From Bacteroidota bacterium (GTDB lineage: Bacteria; Bacteroidota; Bacteroidia; AKYH767-A; JAHEYN01), in NCBI GenBank assembly GCA_023251555.1, contig JAHEYN010000016.1, positions 1 through 64,000 of the forward strand: a stretch of DNA of 64,000 nucleotides. The letters are read 5' to 3'. Below the pieces are notes generated by a model. The model had not been told where the DNA came from. It was given only the letters and a program-made list of their open reading frames with translations, and did not search any database. Below, one piece after another: positions 52,046 to 60,416 of this stretch. Numbering within the stretch: the stretch's first letter is position 1; each line of letters opens with the position of its first letter. The position numbers and the translations under genes are program-made.

Positions 52046-52053
52046 TAATTTTG
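52046..52053 (+). promoter_or_regulatory. Upstream promoter box of the A+T-rich gene
   Basis: TAATTTTG, first of two identical boxes, about 100 bases before the ATG. A transcript from here would carry the second box and the central palindrome in its leader. Confidence 0.5.
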
Positions 52054-52134
52054 TACAAAGCCAAGTTCATTAAAACAATTATTTATTACTTCTATTTATT
52101 AGCTTTAAAAGCTATTATTCTTATGATTATAATT

Positions 52135-52142
52135 TAATTTTG
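52135..52142 (+). promoter_or_regulatory. Proximal promoter box of the A+T-rich gene
   Basis: TAATTTTG, 10 bases before the ATG at 52153, so the mRNA leader would be only a few bases long. Confidence 0.6.
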
Positions 52143-52152
52143 TACAAAGCAG

Positions 52153-53688
52153 ATGAAAAAACAAGATGATTTATTTGAACTGATTAAGTCCCTTTCAGTT
52201 TCCGAAAAAAGATATTTTAAATTATCGGTTTCTGTACAAAAGGGGGAAAAGAATTATTTAAAATTATTTGATGCAATTGACAAACAAGAGAAATATAACG
52301 AGCTGGAAATTAAAAAAGGATTTGCGGGCAATGTATTTATTAAACAACTTCATAGAACCAAATATTATTTATATAATCTTATTTTAAAGAGTTTAACTGC
52401 ATATTATTCTAGTTCATCGGTTGATTCAGAATTAAAGGAACTTTTACAGCAAGTGAAAACTCTCTTGGAGAAGGGCTTATATAAACAATGTGAGAAAATA
52501 ATATCAAAAACAAAGCTATTAGCTGAAAAATATGAAAAACATTTAGCATTGCTTGAGTTATCTGATTGGGAAATTAGATTAATGTATAGACAATCCTATA
52601 AAGGGAAAACAGCAAAAGAAATAGAAAGGTGCTACAAAGACACATTCAGTGAGGCAAACAAATATATTAACTATAAAGAATATGAACAGATTTCGGCAAG
52701 AATGTTTGTACGAACAAATAAAAAAGGATATTCAAGAACCAATACTGATTTATTAGCATATAAAAGTATTACTGATCATCCTTTGCTTCGTAGTGAAGAC
52801 AAAACAATCTCTTATCATTCATTATCTGTTTATTATACCATTTATTCTTCTTATTACCTTTTACAAAATGATTATACTATCGCATATTCCTATACTCAAA
52901 AAAAAGTGAAATTCATGGAGGCTCATCCTTACCAGATAGGAGAAAATATACAAAGCTATGTAACTGCATTAACCAATCTTATTCTTTGCCAACTTAATCT
53001 TAAGAAATACACCGAAGTGGTTTTGAGTCTAAAAAAACTCAAAGAAATAAATACAAAGTCCCAAAATATACAAAGTCGAATATTTTATACCGTTTATAAT
53101 TCAGAGTTAACAATGCATATTGATAAAGGAGAGTATACTCAGGGAATTAAGTTGATTCCATCTATTCAAAACGGACTTGGCAAAATGGGTTTTTCTAAAG
53201 AAGCAAATATGATTTTGTCTTATGGTATTTCCCAGGTTTATTTTGGTGCAGGTAATTATCAGGATGCGCTCATTTATTTAAACAAAATAATAAACGACAC
53301 AGGGATTAATATGAGAAGTGATGTGTATTGCATGGTAAAAATCATGTTATTAATTGTTCACTTTGAATTAGGAAATGAAGAATTACTGGAATACATGGAA
53401 AAATCTGTTCACCGCTATCTTGATAAAAACGAGCGTTTATATAGAGTAGAAACTTCTATTCTTGATTTTATGCGGAAAACGGTTCCCAAAATAATTACTC
53501 CACAAGAACGAATAAAAGCATTCAAGAAATTAAAAGCTGAAATAGAAGAAATCACACAAAACACTTATGAGAAGAAAGCTTTAGAGTATTTTGATTTTAT
53601 TTCCTGGCTTGAAAGCAAAATTGAAAAGCGCCCATTTGCAGTAATTGTGAAAGAGAAAGCCCGGTCACTTTCTCGTGCTACCCGCTAA
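52153..53688 (+). CDS. A+T-rich orphan gene for a 511-residue all-helical (TPR-like) protein
   Basis: Not a family I can name. The N-terminus (KKQDDLFELIKSLSVSEKRYFKL) is amphipathic and not a signal peptide, so the protein is probably cytoplasmic. The rest is predicted helical throughout, with paired helices like TPRs (SVYYTIYSSYYLLQNDYTIAY, GAGNYQDALIYLNKIIND) and very many Tyr, Lys and Ile. I recall similar-looking ~500-residue proteins in uncultured Bacteroidota, without a known role. Codon use is strongly A/T-ending: one 60-base line (52201-52260) has 16 G or C, against about half in the flanking genes. The gene is alone on its transcript with duplicated promoter boxes. Acquisition by transfer is likely; no mobile-element genes are adjacent. 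Confidence 0.8.
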   Translation: MKKQDDLFELIKSLSVSEKRYFKLSVSVQKGEKNYLKLFDAIDKQEKYNELEIKKGFAGNVFIKQLHRTKYYLYNLILKSLTAYYSSSSVDSELKELLQQVKTLLEKGLYKQCEKIISKTKLLAEKYEKHLALLELSDWEIRLMYRQSYKGKTAKEIERCYKDTFSEANKYINYKEYEQISARMFVRTNKKGYSRTNTDLLAYKSITDHPLLRSEDKTISYHSLSVYYTIYSSYYLLQNDYTIAYSYTQKKVKFMEAHPYQIGENIQSYVTALTNLILCQLNLKKYTEVVLSLKKLKEINTKSQNIQSRIFYTVYNSELTMHIDKGEYTQGIKLIPSIQNGLGKMGFSKEANMILSYGISQVYFGAGNYQDALIYLNKIINDTGINMRSDVYCMVKIMLLIVHFELGNEELLEYMEKSVHRYLDKNERLYRVETSILDFMRKTVPKIITPQERIKAFKKLKAEIEEITQNTYEKKALEYFDFISWLESKIEKRPFAVIVKEKARSLSRATR

Positions 53689-53840
53689 TCCCAGAGCACT
53701 TTCGCAAACCGGCGTTCTTCCGGGCTTACTTCCGGCCGGACGAAAAAATGAAGCTACCCGGATTTTCTTTTCATCCCATGCGCTCGCTCCCCATGCATAA
53801 CTTCGGATAATTTGTATTTTTATAAAAAAATTCTCCTCCC

Positions 53841-54581
53841 TTGAAATTGTTTTACCACATAGGCAGGTACGCTCTCTTTGTCCGGAGATTGTTTTCCCGC
53901 CCTGAAAAGCCGTCCCTTTACAGGGCGGAGGTGCTGAGAGAAATGAACTCCATCGGCATTGGCTCGCTGGGTATTGTTTCCATCATATCCGTTTTTATCG
54001 GAGCCGTTATTACCATCCAGAGCGCTTATAACCTGACCAACCCCTTTATCCCGATATATGCGGTGGCCGTGATTACCCGTGATTCCATCATCCTGGAGTT
54101 TTCCCCCACCATTATATGCCTGGTGCTTGCAGGGAAAGTCGGATCCAGCATTGCTTCCGAGCTGGGTACCATGAAGGTTACGGAACAAATTGATGCGCTC
54201 GAAATCATGGGAATAAACTCGGCCTCGTACTTAGTGCTTCCGAAAATTATTGCGGCCGTACTGATCATCCCCTTTGTTACTATGGTGAGTATGTTTCTCG
54301 GCATCCTGGGCGGATGGATAGGCGGAACATCTTCAGGAGTCATTACCTCGCACGATTTCGTAAGAGGGCTGCTCGACTCCTTTGTCCCGTTTAATATTAC
54401 GTTTGCATTAATTAAAACCATCACTTTTGCTTTTGCTATTACCTCTGTTTCGGCTTACCATGGTTATTATACTTCCGGCGGAGCACTTGAGGTGGGCAAA
54501 ACCAGCACCAGGGCTGTAGTATACAGCAGCACCGTGATACTTATTCTGGATTATTTGCTGACACAGCTTTTTCTCTCATGA
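53841..54581 (+). CDS. mlaE: MlaE-like ABC transporter permease
   Basis: 246 residues from a TTG codon (MKLFYHIGRYALFVRRLFSRPEKPSLYRAEVLREM). The MlaE/YrbE signature parts are GIGSLGIVSIISVFIGAVITIQSAYNL, LVLAGKVGSSIASELGTMKVTEQIDALEIMG, and YLVLPKIIAAVLIIPFVTM. Five or six membrane helices. With MlaF it forms the inner-membrane core of a lipid-transport ABC system that maintains outer-membrane asymmetry. The usual MlaD (MCE domain) gene is not adjacent. Its TGA overlaps the mlaF ATG. Confidence 0.93.
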   Translation: MKLFYHIGRYALFVRRLFSRPEKPSLYRAEVLREMNSIGIGSLGIVSIISVFIGAVITIQSAYNLTNPFIPIYAVAVITRDSIILEFSPTIICLVLAGKVGSSIASELGTMKVTEQIDALEIMGINSASYLVLPKIIAAVLIIPFVTMVSMFLGILGGWIGGTSSGVITSHDFVRGLLDSFVPFNITFALIKTITFAFAITSVSAYHGYYTSGGALEVGKTSTRAVVYSSTVILILDYLLTQLFLS

Positions 54582-55324
54582 TAGAGTTAAGGAATATCTC
54601 AAAATCGTTCGCGGGAAGACAAATCCTTGACGATGTATCTGTTCTTTTTGAGAAAGGAAAAACGAACCTTGTCATCGGCGGAAGCGGGTCCGGAAAAACT
54701 GTGCTGATGAAATGCATGGTGGGCCTGCTTGAACCCGATCACGGTCATATTTTTTATGACAGGCGCGATTTCTCGGGGATGGACCTTGATGAAAGGAAAC
54801 CTATCCGCAAGGAAATCGGGATGGTGTTCCAGGGAGGCGCATTGTTTGACTCCATGACGGTGGAAGAGAACGTGATGTTCCCCCTTTCGATGTTCACTTC
54901 CATGAGCATCGCAGAGAAACGTGAAAGAGTGACTTTCTGCCTCCAAAGGGTAAGCCTGAACAACGTGAACAACTTATCCACTTCGGAGTTGAGCGGGGGA
55001 ATGAAGAAACGTGTGGCTATCGCCCGTGCCATTGCACTGAACCCCCGCTATCTTTTCTGCGATGAACCCAACTCCGGCCTGGATCCGCAGACGGCCATCG
55101 TGATAGACAATCTTATCCGTGAGATTACCGAAGAGTTTAATATCACCACGGTGATCAACACCCACGATATGAACTCCGTAATGGAACTGGGCTATAAGGT
55201 GTTGTTTCTGTACAAAGGGAAAAAGTGGTGGGAAGGCGATGCGGAAGGCATCTTCCGGACGGATAACAAAGATCTCAACGAGTTTGTTTTTGCCTCGAAA
55301 CTGCTGAGGGGAATGAAAAAATAA
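54578..55324 (+). CDS. mlaF: MlaF-like ABC transporter ATP-binding protein
   Basis: 248 residues. Walker A is GGSGSGKT; the Q-loop is in VFQGGALFDSMTVEENV; the ABC signature is LSGGMKKRVAIARA; Walker B is YLFCDEPNSGLDPQTA; the switch His is in NTHDM. The FQGGALFDSMTV segment and GLDP-T-x-x-I are typical of MlaF/Mkl proteins. It powers MlaE. The stop codon overlaps the A-run that leads into the terminator at 55325. Confidence 0.94.
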   Translation: MIELRNISKSFAGRQILDDVSVLFEKGKTNLVIGGSGSGKTVLMKCMVGLLEPDHGHIFYDRRDFSGMDLDERKPIRKEIGMVFQGGALFDSMTVEENVMFPLSMFTSMSIAEKRERVTFCLQRVSLNNVNNLSTSELSGGMKKRVAIARAIALNPRYLFCDEPNSGLDPQTAIVIDNLIREITEEFNITTVINTHDMNSVMELGYKVLFLYKGKKWWEGDAEGIFRTDNKDLNEFVFASKLLRGMKK

Positions 55325-55355
55325 AAAACCTCCTGTCGGTTGAACAGGAGGTTTT
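55325..55355. terminator. Bidirectional hairpin terminator after mlaF
   Basis: AAAACCTCCTGT, loop CGGTTGA, ACAGGAGGTTTT: a perfect 12-bp stem that starts one base after the mlaF stop and lies 22 bases beyond the stop of the convergent T9SS cargo gene. A- and T-rich ends suit both directions. Confidence 0.9.
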
Positions 55356-55376
55356 CCAAAAAAGCGGTTTGACTTT

Positions 55377-56561
55377 TTATTCGGTAACGGTCATTTTGTT
55401 TGTAACCGAAACTCCGTCAGCTTTAAGGGTATAAAAGTAAACACCTTTTGAGAATGATTTTGCATTGAGGGAAACCTGGTGAATGCCGGCATCTTTAGCG
55501 CCTTCATTAATCACGGATACTTTCCTGCCTGCAAGGTCATACACCTCAAGGGAAACATGCGCAGGCTTCGCAAGCTCATAACGTATGGTGCTTGTACCGC
55601 TGAAAGGGTTAGGATAGTTCTGCATTACCTTAAGATTCCTGTCGGCACTTTCGGAAATGCCGATGGTATAATCTATGGTGATCATGGCAATGACATTAAT
55701 GTTCTGGATGTAATTGTTGCCGTCAACACCCGGGTCATAATTGCCATTAGAGTTACAATCGTAGTAAATATCCCCGCCCTGGCTGGTGGGAAGCATCTGG
55801 TTGTACTTGGTCCAGGTGGCGTAGCTGTTAGCCCTGGTTTGAGGATAGTTGGTAAAATAGGCTGAAGAGGAAGAGTTGTTGCAGGGACCCTGGTTTCCGA
55901 AGCCGGCAATGAACCCGCAGGTATCCTGCTTATCACCGAAATACTGCATCCTGATGCCGAAGCGCTTCATGGAGCTGGACTGGTAGGCGGGACCCCATGC
56001 AATGTACCCCAGCTCAAGCCAGTCGTTATTGGTACTGCCAACGAATGAGCTGTTGCCGATAAGGGTGGTGTCTTTGAAAACGGTGGACCCGGGATAGCCT
56101 GCGCTGGTAAGATTGATGATGCTTATGACAAGGGTGTCGTCACTTCCAGAGTTATTCTCATGGCCTATGACAGCATAGATACTGTCAATTGTCATGGAGG
56201 TTATTTTACTGTTTGTATAATCAGATCCCGTGAGAGGATCGTGCATGGTGTCAAAAGCTACTACACAATATCCTATGCCGTTGTCAACAGAATCATAATG
56301 CATGTTCATATCCCAGATGAAACGCTTGTAATCCGCTGCCTGCCACCATATGGCAGCATCCGAGGAGTCATAATCAAGGTAAACCTGAAAAATATTCAGA
56401 GGGGTGGGGTTGACAGAAGGCTGTATATTTTTCGAGGGAACACTCACAGGGGTGTGCAACGTAATTTTTCCCAGTGATTTTTCCTCGAACTTCATTGCAG
56501 ACTGTGCAAGAGCTCCAAGGGTAAACAGTGATGCTAAAATGATGGCGTAGGTCTTTTTCAT
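55377..56561 (-). CDS. T9SS type A cargo, secreted protein of unknown function
   Basis: 394 residues with a signal peptide ending TLGALAQ. The middle, about residues 50-290, is an unrecognised beta-rich domain with WW, Asp-rich loops (DYDSSDAAIWWQAADY, YYDCNSNGNYDPGVDGNNY) that could bind Ca. The last ~95 residues, NYPNPFSGTSTIRYELAKPAHVSLEVYDLAG through GVYFYTLKADG, are a textbook T9SS type A domain. The promoter TAGTTTTG lies about 43 bases upstream. No catalytic motif is seen. Confidence 0.82.
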   Translation of the reverse strand: MKKTYAIILASLFTLGALAQSAMKFEEKSLGKITLHTPVSVPSKNIQPSVNPTPLNIFQVYLDYDSSDAAIWWQAADYKRFIWDMNMHYDSVDNGIGYCVVAFDTMHDPLTGSDYTNSKITSMTIDSIYAVIGHENNSGSDDTLVISIINLTSAGYPGSTVFKDTTLIGNSSFVGSTNNDWLELGYIAWGPAYQSSSMKRFGIRMQYFGDKQDTCGFIAGFGNQGPCNNSSSSAYFTNYPQTRANSYATWTKYNQMLPTSQGGDIYYDCNSNGNYDPGVDGNNYIQNINVIAMITIDYTIGISESADRNLKVMQNYPNPFSGTSTIRYELAKPAHVSLEVYDLAGRKVSVINEGAKDAGIHQVSLNAKSFSKGVYFYTLKADGVSVTNKMTVTE

Positions 56562-56603
56562 GTGGTAGAGTTTTTTGTTTAGTATTAATTGACTTTAGGG
56601 TTA

Positions 56604-56611
56604 CAAAACTA
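56604..56611 (-). promoter_or_regulatory. Promoter -7 box for the T9SS cargo at 55377-56561
   Basis: On the minus strand TAGTTTTG, about 43 bases before the ATG at 56561. Confidence 0.55.
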
Positions 56612-56769
56612 TGAAAATTATAGAAAATAAAAAAAACGCTCCTGATTTTCCTGTGACTGCTTAATCTCTGTGAAAGTGCCCGGGAAGAAACTGCCTTTGG
56701 TGCCGCTTCCGAAGTAAAACTTACCTCAATAAACTGGCATTAACCCCGGATCAAGTCCAGGACCTTCCT

Positions 56770-56799
56770 GTCTGCCGTAGCGGAAGGCGAAGGCGGATT
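56770..56799. repeat. Dispersed 30-bp hairpin repeat, copy 1
   Basis: A GTCTGCC...GGCGGATT element that matches 63309-63338 at 27 of 30 positions. The outer arms (TCTGCC/GGCGGA, with one G-T pair) can form a stem. The preceding bases also share GGCATTAA with copy 2. Confidence 0.8.
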
Positions 56800-56935
56800 A
56801 GATTGGCATGCTGGCAAGACCAATCATGGAATTGTGATTATTCATTGGTCCGGGTATCGGGAATATTTTTAAAATGCAGATTTTTCTCGTTCACATTTCT
56901 CCTATTTACCTACCTTTACAAAGCCTTATCAATCA

Positions 56936-58363
56936 ATGATGTCCATGCGTGTACCGCTACCCGCTTTTTTTCTTTTCTTTTTCTTTACAGGCTCTCTCTT
57001 TGCCCAGAAGACGTGGACATTGCAGGATTGCATAGATTATGCCTTAAAGAACAACATCCAGGTAAAGATGGATGAGCTGGATGCCGGTCTGGCACAGCAG
57101 CAGTACCGGCAGGGTATTGCAAACATGCTTCCCGGCATCAACGGGAGCGCTTCCGACAATTATAATTACGGTCACACGGTAGATCCTTTCACTAATAAGT
57201 TCATTACAAAAAATACACAGAACAGCTCCTTCGGGGCGGGCAGCAGCGTGGTTTTGTTTAACGGCTTCCGCCTGCAGAACATACGCCGGCAGTACCGTTA
57301 TGATTTTCTTTCTTCCCGTCTTAATTCCGAAAAGAGCATGAATGCCGTTGCCCTGAGAGTGGCTTCTGCATACATGGAGGTATTATATAATATGGAGTCA
57401 GCGGGCATTGCTGAGCGCGATCTGGACGCTGCTGTGCTCCAGCGTAACAGGACAAAACATCTGACCGAAGCCGGCACCCTGCCTAAAGGAGAGCTGCTCA
57501 GCATGGAAGCCCAGGTGGCTTCGGATGAACTGCGCCTCGTGGATGCACGCAACCAGCTTACACTTTCACTGCTTACGCTTTCCCAGCTTCTTGAGCTTCC
57601 TTCGTCCGACGGCTTTACGATCGAAAAGCCGCTGATTCCCGCTCCCGCCATCAACGACAGCCTCCCTGTTCCTGAATCTATTATTGCCATAGCAGAAAAA
57701 AATCTCCCTGAAATAAAAATGCAGGAGTACAAAGTCCAGAGTGCAGAACGCGCACTGGCGGCTTCTTTCGGAAATCTCGCCCCCCGTCTTTCTTTCACTA
57801 CGAACTTCGGGAGCGGATATTCAAAGGATAAGACAAAAACCACGGGGGCTGTCTTTTCTCATAATGACACCATCGGATATACCATGACCGGGCAGGACCC
57901 GGTGCTGACACCCAGGTACGATCTCATTAATGAACCTGTATCCTTCGGCAGGCAGGTGGATGATAATTTTTCGAAGTTCTATGGATTCTCCCTCTCTGTT
58001 CCGATATTTAACGGATGGCAGGCAAAAACGGCTGTGAACCGCTCAAAGGTGCAGCTTGAGGATGCACGCCTGGCATTGCAGCTTTCCAAAAATCAACTAA
58101 GAAAAGATATTATGCAGGCTTATGCTGAGGCCGGGGCCGCATCGAAAAAATATGCAGCGGCGGTTATTTCCACTGAAGCCCAGAAGGAAGCATTCAAATA
58201 TGCTTCGCAGAAATACGGCGAAGGACTTATCGGCTCCGTGGATTATGCTGTTGCGAGAAACAACCTTGCGAAAGCGGAATCGGAACTGCTGAAAGCCAGG
58301 TACGAACACCTGTTCAGGATGAAAATCCTGCATTATTATATGGGAGAACCCCTGAAATTCTAA
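56936..58363 (+). CDS. TolC-family outer-membrane efflux protein
   Basis: 475 residues with a signal peptide ending SLFAQ; the ATG at 56936 is taken, although one at 56945 (MRVPLP) is possible. The mature start KTWTLQDCIDYALKNNIQVK is the classical TolC/OEP beginning. The two halves of alternating long helices and barrel strands end with RSKVQLEDARLALQLSKNQLRKDIMQAYAE and YASQKYGEGLIGSVDYAVARNNLAKAESELLKARYEHLFRMKILHYYMGEPL. It forms the outer channel for the adaptor encoded 10 bases downstream. Confidence 0.93.
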   Translation: MMSMRVPLPAFFLFFFFTGSLFAQKTWTLQDCIDYALKNNIQVKMDELDAGLAQQQYRQGIANMLPGINGSASDNYNYGHTVDPFTNKFITKNTQNSSFGAGSSVVLFNGFRLQNIRRQYRYDFLSSRLNSEKSMNAVALRVASAYMEVLYNMESAGIAERDLDAAVLQRNRTKHLTEAGTLPKGELLSMEAQVASDELRLVDARNQLTLSLLTLSQLLELPSSDGFTIEKPLIPAPAINDSLPVPESIIAIAEKNLPEIKMQEYKVQSAERALAASFGNLAPRLSFTTNFGSGYSKDKTKTTGAVFSHNDTIGYTMTGQDPVLTPRYDLINEPVSFGRQVDDNFSKFYGFSLSVPIFNGWQAKTAVNRSKVQLEDARLALQLSKNQLRKDIMQAYAEAGAASKKYAAAVISTEAQKEAFKYASQKYGEGLIGSVDYAVARNNLAKAESELLKARYEHLFRMKILHYYMGEPLKF

Positions 58364-58373
58364 ACGGAGAATT

Positions 58374-59702
58374 ATGAAAAAAAATAAACTGTTGAAATAT
58401 CTTGCCGGTGCTGTGCTGGTGCTGGTGCTGTTTTTCTTCATAGCAAAAAAAGCCGGTTGGATGAAGAGCAAGCATACAGTGAAAGTTTATACGGAAAAAA
58501 TGTCCCGCAGAAATATCGTGGAGACGGTTTCCGCCAATGGTAAAATAGAGCCGGAGATAGAGGTAAAGATCAGTGCGGATGTTTCCGGCGAAATAGTGGA
58601 TCTGTTCGTGAAAGAGGGTGATGTCGTTAAGAAAGGCGACCTCCTGGCCAGGATAAAGCAGGAGATATACCTCTCCAACCTTGAAAAGATGACTGCATCG
58701 GTGAACAACTCCAAGGCTGGCCTCCTGAATACCCGCGCCCGCATGTCACAGTCTGAGTCACAGCTTGCAAAGGCGGAAAGCAATTATAAAAGATACAAAA
58801 AACTCCATGATGAGGGCGCCGTTTCCGATGCCGACTTCGAGGCCGCACGCACCACTTACGAAGTGGCCAAAGCCGAAGTGGAAGCGGCAAAACAAAGTAC
58901 CCTGGCATCCGAATACGGCATACAGGGCTCCGAAGCATCCATGAAGGAAGCTAAAGAAAACCTTGATAAAACTTCCGTTTATGCTCCCGTCAGCGGCACT
59001 GTTTCAAAACTGAACGTGGAAAAAGGAGAACGGGTGGTGGGTACCGCCCAGATGACTGGCACGGAGATCATGCGTATCGCCGATCTGGACGAGATGGAGG
59101 TAAGGGCCGATGTGATCGAAAATGATATCGTCAGGGTGAAACGGGGAGACAGCGCTTTTATTGAAGTTGATGCTTACCTCAACAGGAAGTTCAGAGGTGT
59201 GGTGACCGAGACGGCAAACACCGCATCCGTCAATGCGAATAACGACCAGGTGACTAATTTCACGGTCAAGGTGAGAATCCTGAAAGAGTCCTATTCAGAC
59301 CTGCAGAACAAAAATGGGCAGCACCTCTCACCTTTCCGGCCGGGCATGACGGCGGCAGTGGAGATTCTGACCAGCTCAAAGCAGAATACGCTTGCCGTGT
59401 CCATACAGTCCGTGACTACCCGTGATACAACGGTGAAAAAGCCTGGTGATAACAACAGGAACGGGCACCAGCAGGCCGTCAATATGAGGGAGTGCATTTT
59501 TACTGTTGAAGACGGTAAAGCTAAGCTGCAGTATGTGCAAACAGGCATCCAGGATAATAATTTCATTGAGATACTCAGCGGCGGGAAAGAAAATATGGAG
59601 ATCATTGCCGGACCGTACGGGGAGGTTTCGCGCAGGCTGAGGGATGGCAGCGTGGTAGAGGTGGTAACGAAGGACCAGGTGTACGAAGAAACCGAAGAAT
59701 AG
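58374..59702 (+). CDS. HlyD/MacA-like efflux periplasmic adaptor subunit
   Basis: 442 residues. One N-terminal membrane anchor (YLAGAVLVLVLFFFIAKKAG), then VETVSANGKIEPEIEVKISADVSGEIVDLFVKEGDVVKKGDLLARI, the lipoyl/biotinyl half, a long coiled-coil hairpin (about 100-185), the second half YAPVSGTVSKLNVEKGERVVG, and beta-barrel and membrane-proximal domains (PGMTAAVEI). A MacA-type adaptor linking an inner-membrane transporter to TolC. The inner-membrane partner is not in the window. It comes between tolC and tsaB. Confidence 0.92.
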   Translation: MKKNKLLKYLAGAVLVLVLFFFIAKKAGWMKSKHTVKVYTEKMSRRNIVETVSANGKIEPEIEVKISADVSGEIVDLFVKEGDVVKKGDLLARIKQEIYLSNLEKMTASVNNSKAGLLNTRARMSQSESQLAKAESNYKRYKKLHDEGAVSDADFEAARTTYEVAKAEVEAAKQSTLASEYGIQGSEASMKEAKENLDKTSVYAPVSGTVSKLNVEKGERVVGTAQMTGTEIMRIADLDEMEVRADVIENDIVRVKRGDSAFIEVDAYLNRKFRGVVTETANTASVNANNDQVTNFTVKVRILKESYSDLQNKNGQHLSPFRPGMTAAVEILTSSKQNTLAVSIQSVTTRDTTVKKPGDNNRNGHQQAVNMRECIFTVEDGKAKLQYVQTGIQDNNFIEILSGGKENMEIIAGPYGEVSRRLRDGSVVEVVTKDQVYEETEE

Positions 59703-59711
59703 CAGCCGCTT

Positions 59712-60416
59712 TTGGCACTCATTTTAAATATTGAAACAGCTACCTCCGTGTGCTCGGCTGCACTGGCAGCGGATGGCCGCGTTCTTGCGGTAGCCGAATC
59801 TGCCGAAGGCCGCATGCACAGTGAAATGCTTACGGTGTTTGCAGAAAAAGTGCTGCAGCAGGCCGGCTTTTCGTTCAATGACCTTGATGCCGTGGCGGTA
59901 AGCAAAGGCCCTGGTTCATATACAGGCCTGAGGATAGGTGTTTCTGCAGCAAAGGGGTTTTGCTATGCGCTGGGAATCCCGCTCATCTCCGTTGGAACCC
60001 TTCATGCACTTGCATCAGGTGTGCTTTCAAAACAGGTGCATGTCAAACCGGATGTATTGTTCTGCCCGATGATAGATGCCCGCAGGATGGAAGTATATTG
60101 CGCCTTCTATGACCATAAAGGGAAAGAAGTTTCTCCGCCGTCGGCTGAAATCATTTCCGGGGACTCTTTTGAGAAACACCTCAGGGAACACAGAGTATTT
60201 TTTTTCGGCGACGGCTCTCCAAAATGCAAAGCTGCTTTCTCAGGTAATGCCAATGCGGTTTTTATTGACAATATTGCTGCGTCGGCTTCCTGGATGGCAT
60301 CCATAGCAGAACAAAAATTCAGGAAGGGGGAAAAAGAAATCCTGGCACATTTCGAGCCATTCTACTTAAAGAATTTCTTACCGGGAAAAACTGCTGCGGA
60401 GCGCGCTATTCAATAA
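59712..60416 (+). CDS. tsaB: tRNA threonylcarbamoyladenosine synthesis protein TsaB
   Basis: 234 residues from a TTG codon, 9 bases after the adaptor gene. ILNIETATSVCSAAL is the ASKHA-fold start; AVSKGPGSYTGLRIG-SAAKGF matches TsaB. It partners TsaD and TsaE to make t6A37 in tRNAs that read ANN codons. Its coding end overlaps the convergent beta-helix gene by 11 bases. Confidence 0.93.
   Translation: MALILNIETATSVCSAALAADGRVLAVAESAEGRMHSEMLTVFAEKVLQQAGFSFNDLDAVAVSKGPGSYTGLRIGVSAAKGFCYALGIPLISVGTLHALASGVLSKQVHVKPDVLFCPMIDARRMEVYCAFYDHKGKEVSPPSAEIISGDSFEKHLREHRVFFFGDGSPKCKAAFSGNANAVFIDNIAASASWMASIAEQKFRKGEKEILAHFEPFYLKNFLPGKTAAERAIQ

Larger units (their letters stand above)
51824..52152. other. 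A+T-rich intergenic region with a 16-bp direct repeat at two promoter boxes
   Basis: 329 bases without a gene. TAATTTTGTACAAAGC occurs at 52046-52061 and again at 52135-52150. Each copy contains the TAnnTTTG box and the palindrome TTTGTACAAA. Between them is an imperfect palindrome TAGCTTTAAAAGCTA at 52100-52114. No box was found for the divergent 1593-residue gene. Confidence 0.7.
56562..56935. other. Intergenic region with hairpin-repeat copy and divergent promoters
   Basis: 374 bases between divergent genes. It contains the minus-strand box at 56604-56611, the 30-bp repeat copy at 56770-56799, a short hairpin GATTGG (56801-56806) with CCAATC (56820-56825), and a TACCTTTA near 56909-56916 that could be the tolC -7 box. 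No gene is supported. Confidence 0.6.

Noticed and set aside
52153-53688. Part of an integrated mobile element
   Set aside because: No transposase, integrase, attachment-site repeat or toxin/defence partner is adjacent. Only base composition suggests transfer, so no mobile element was annotated.
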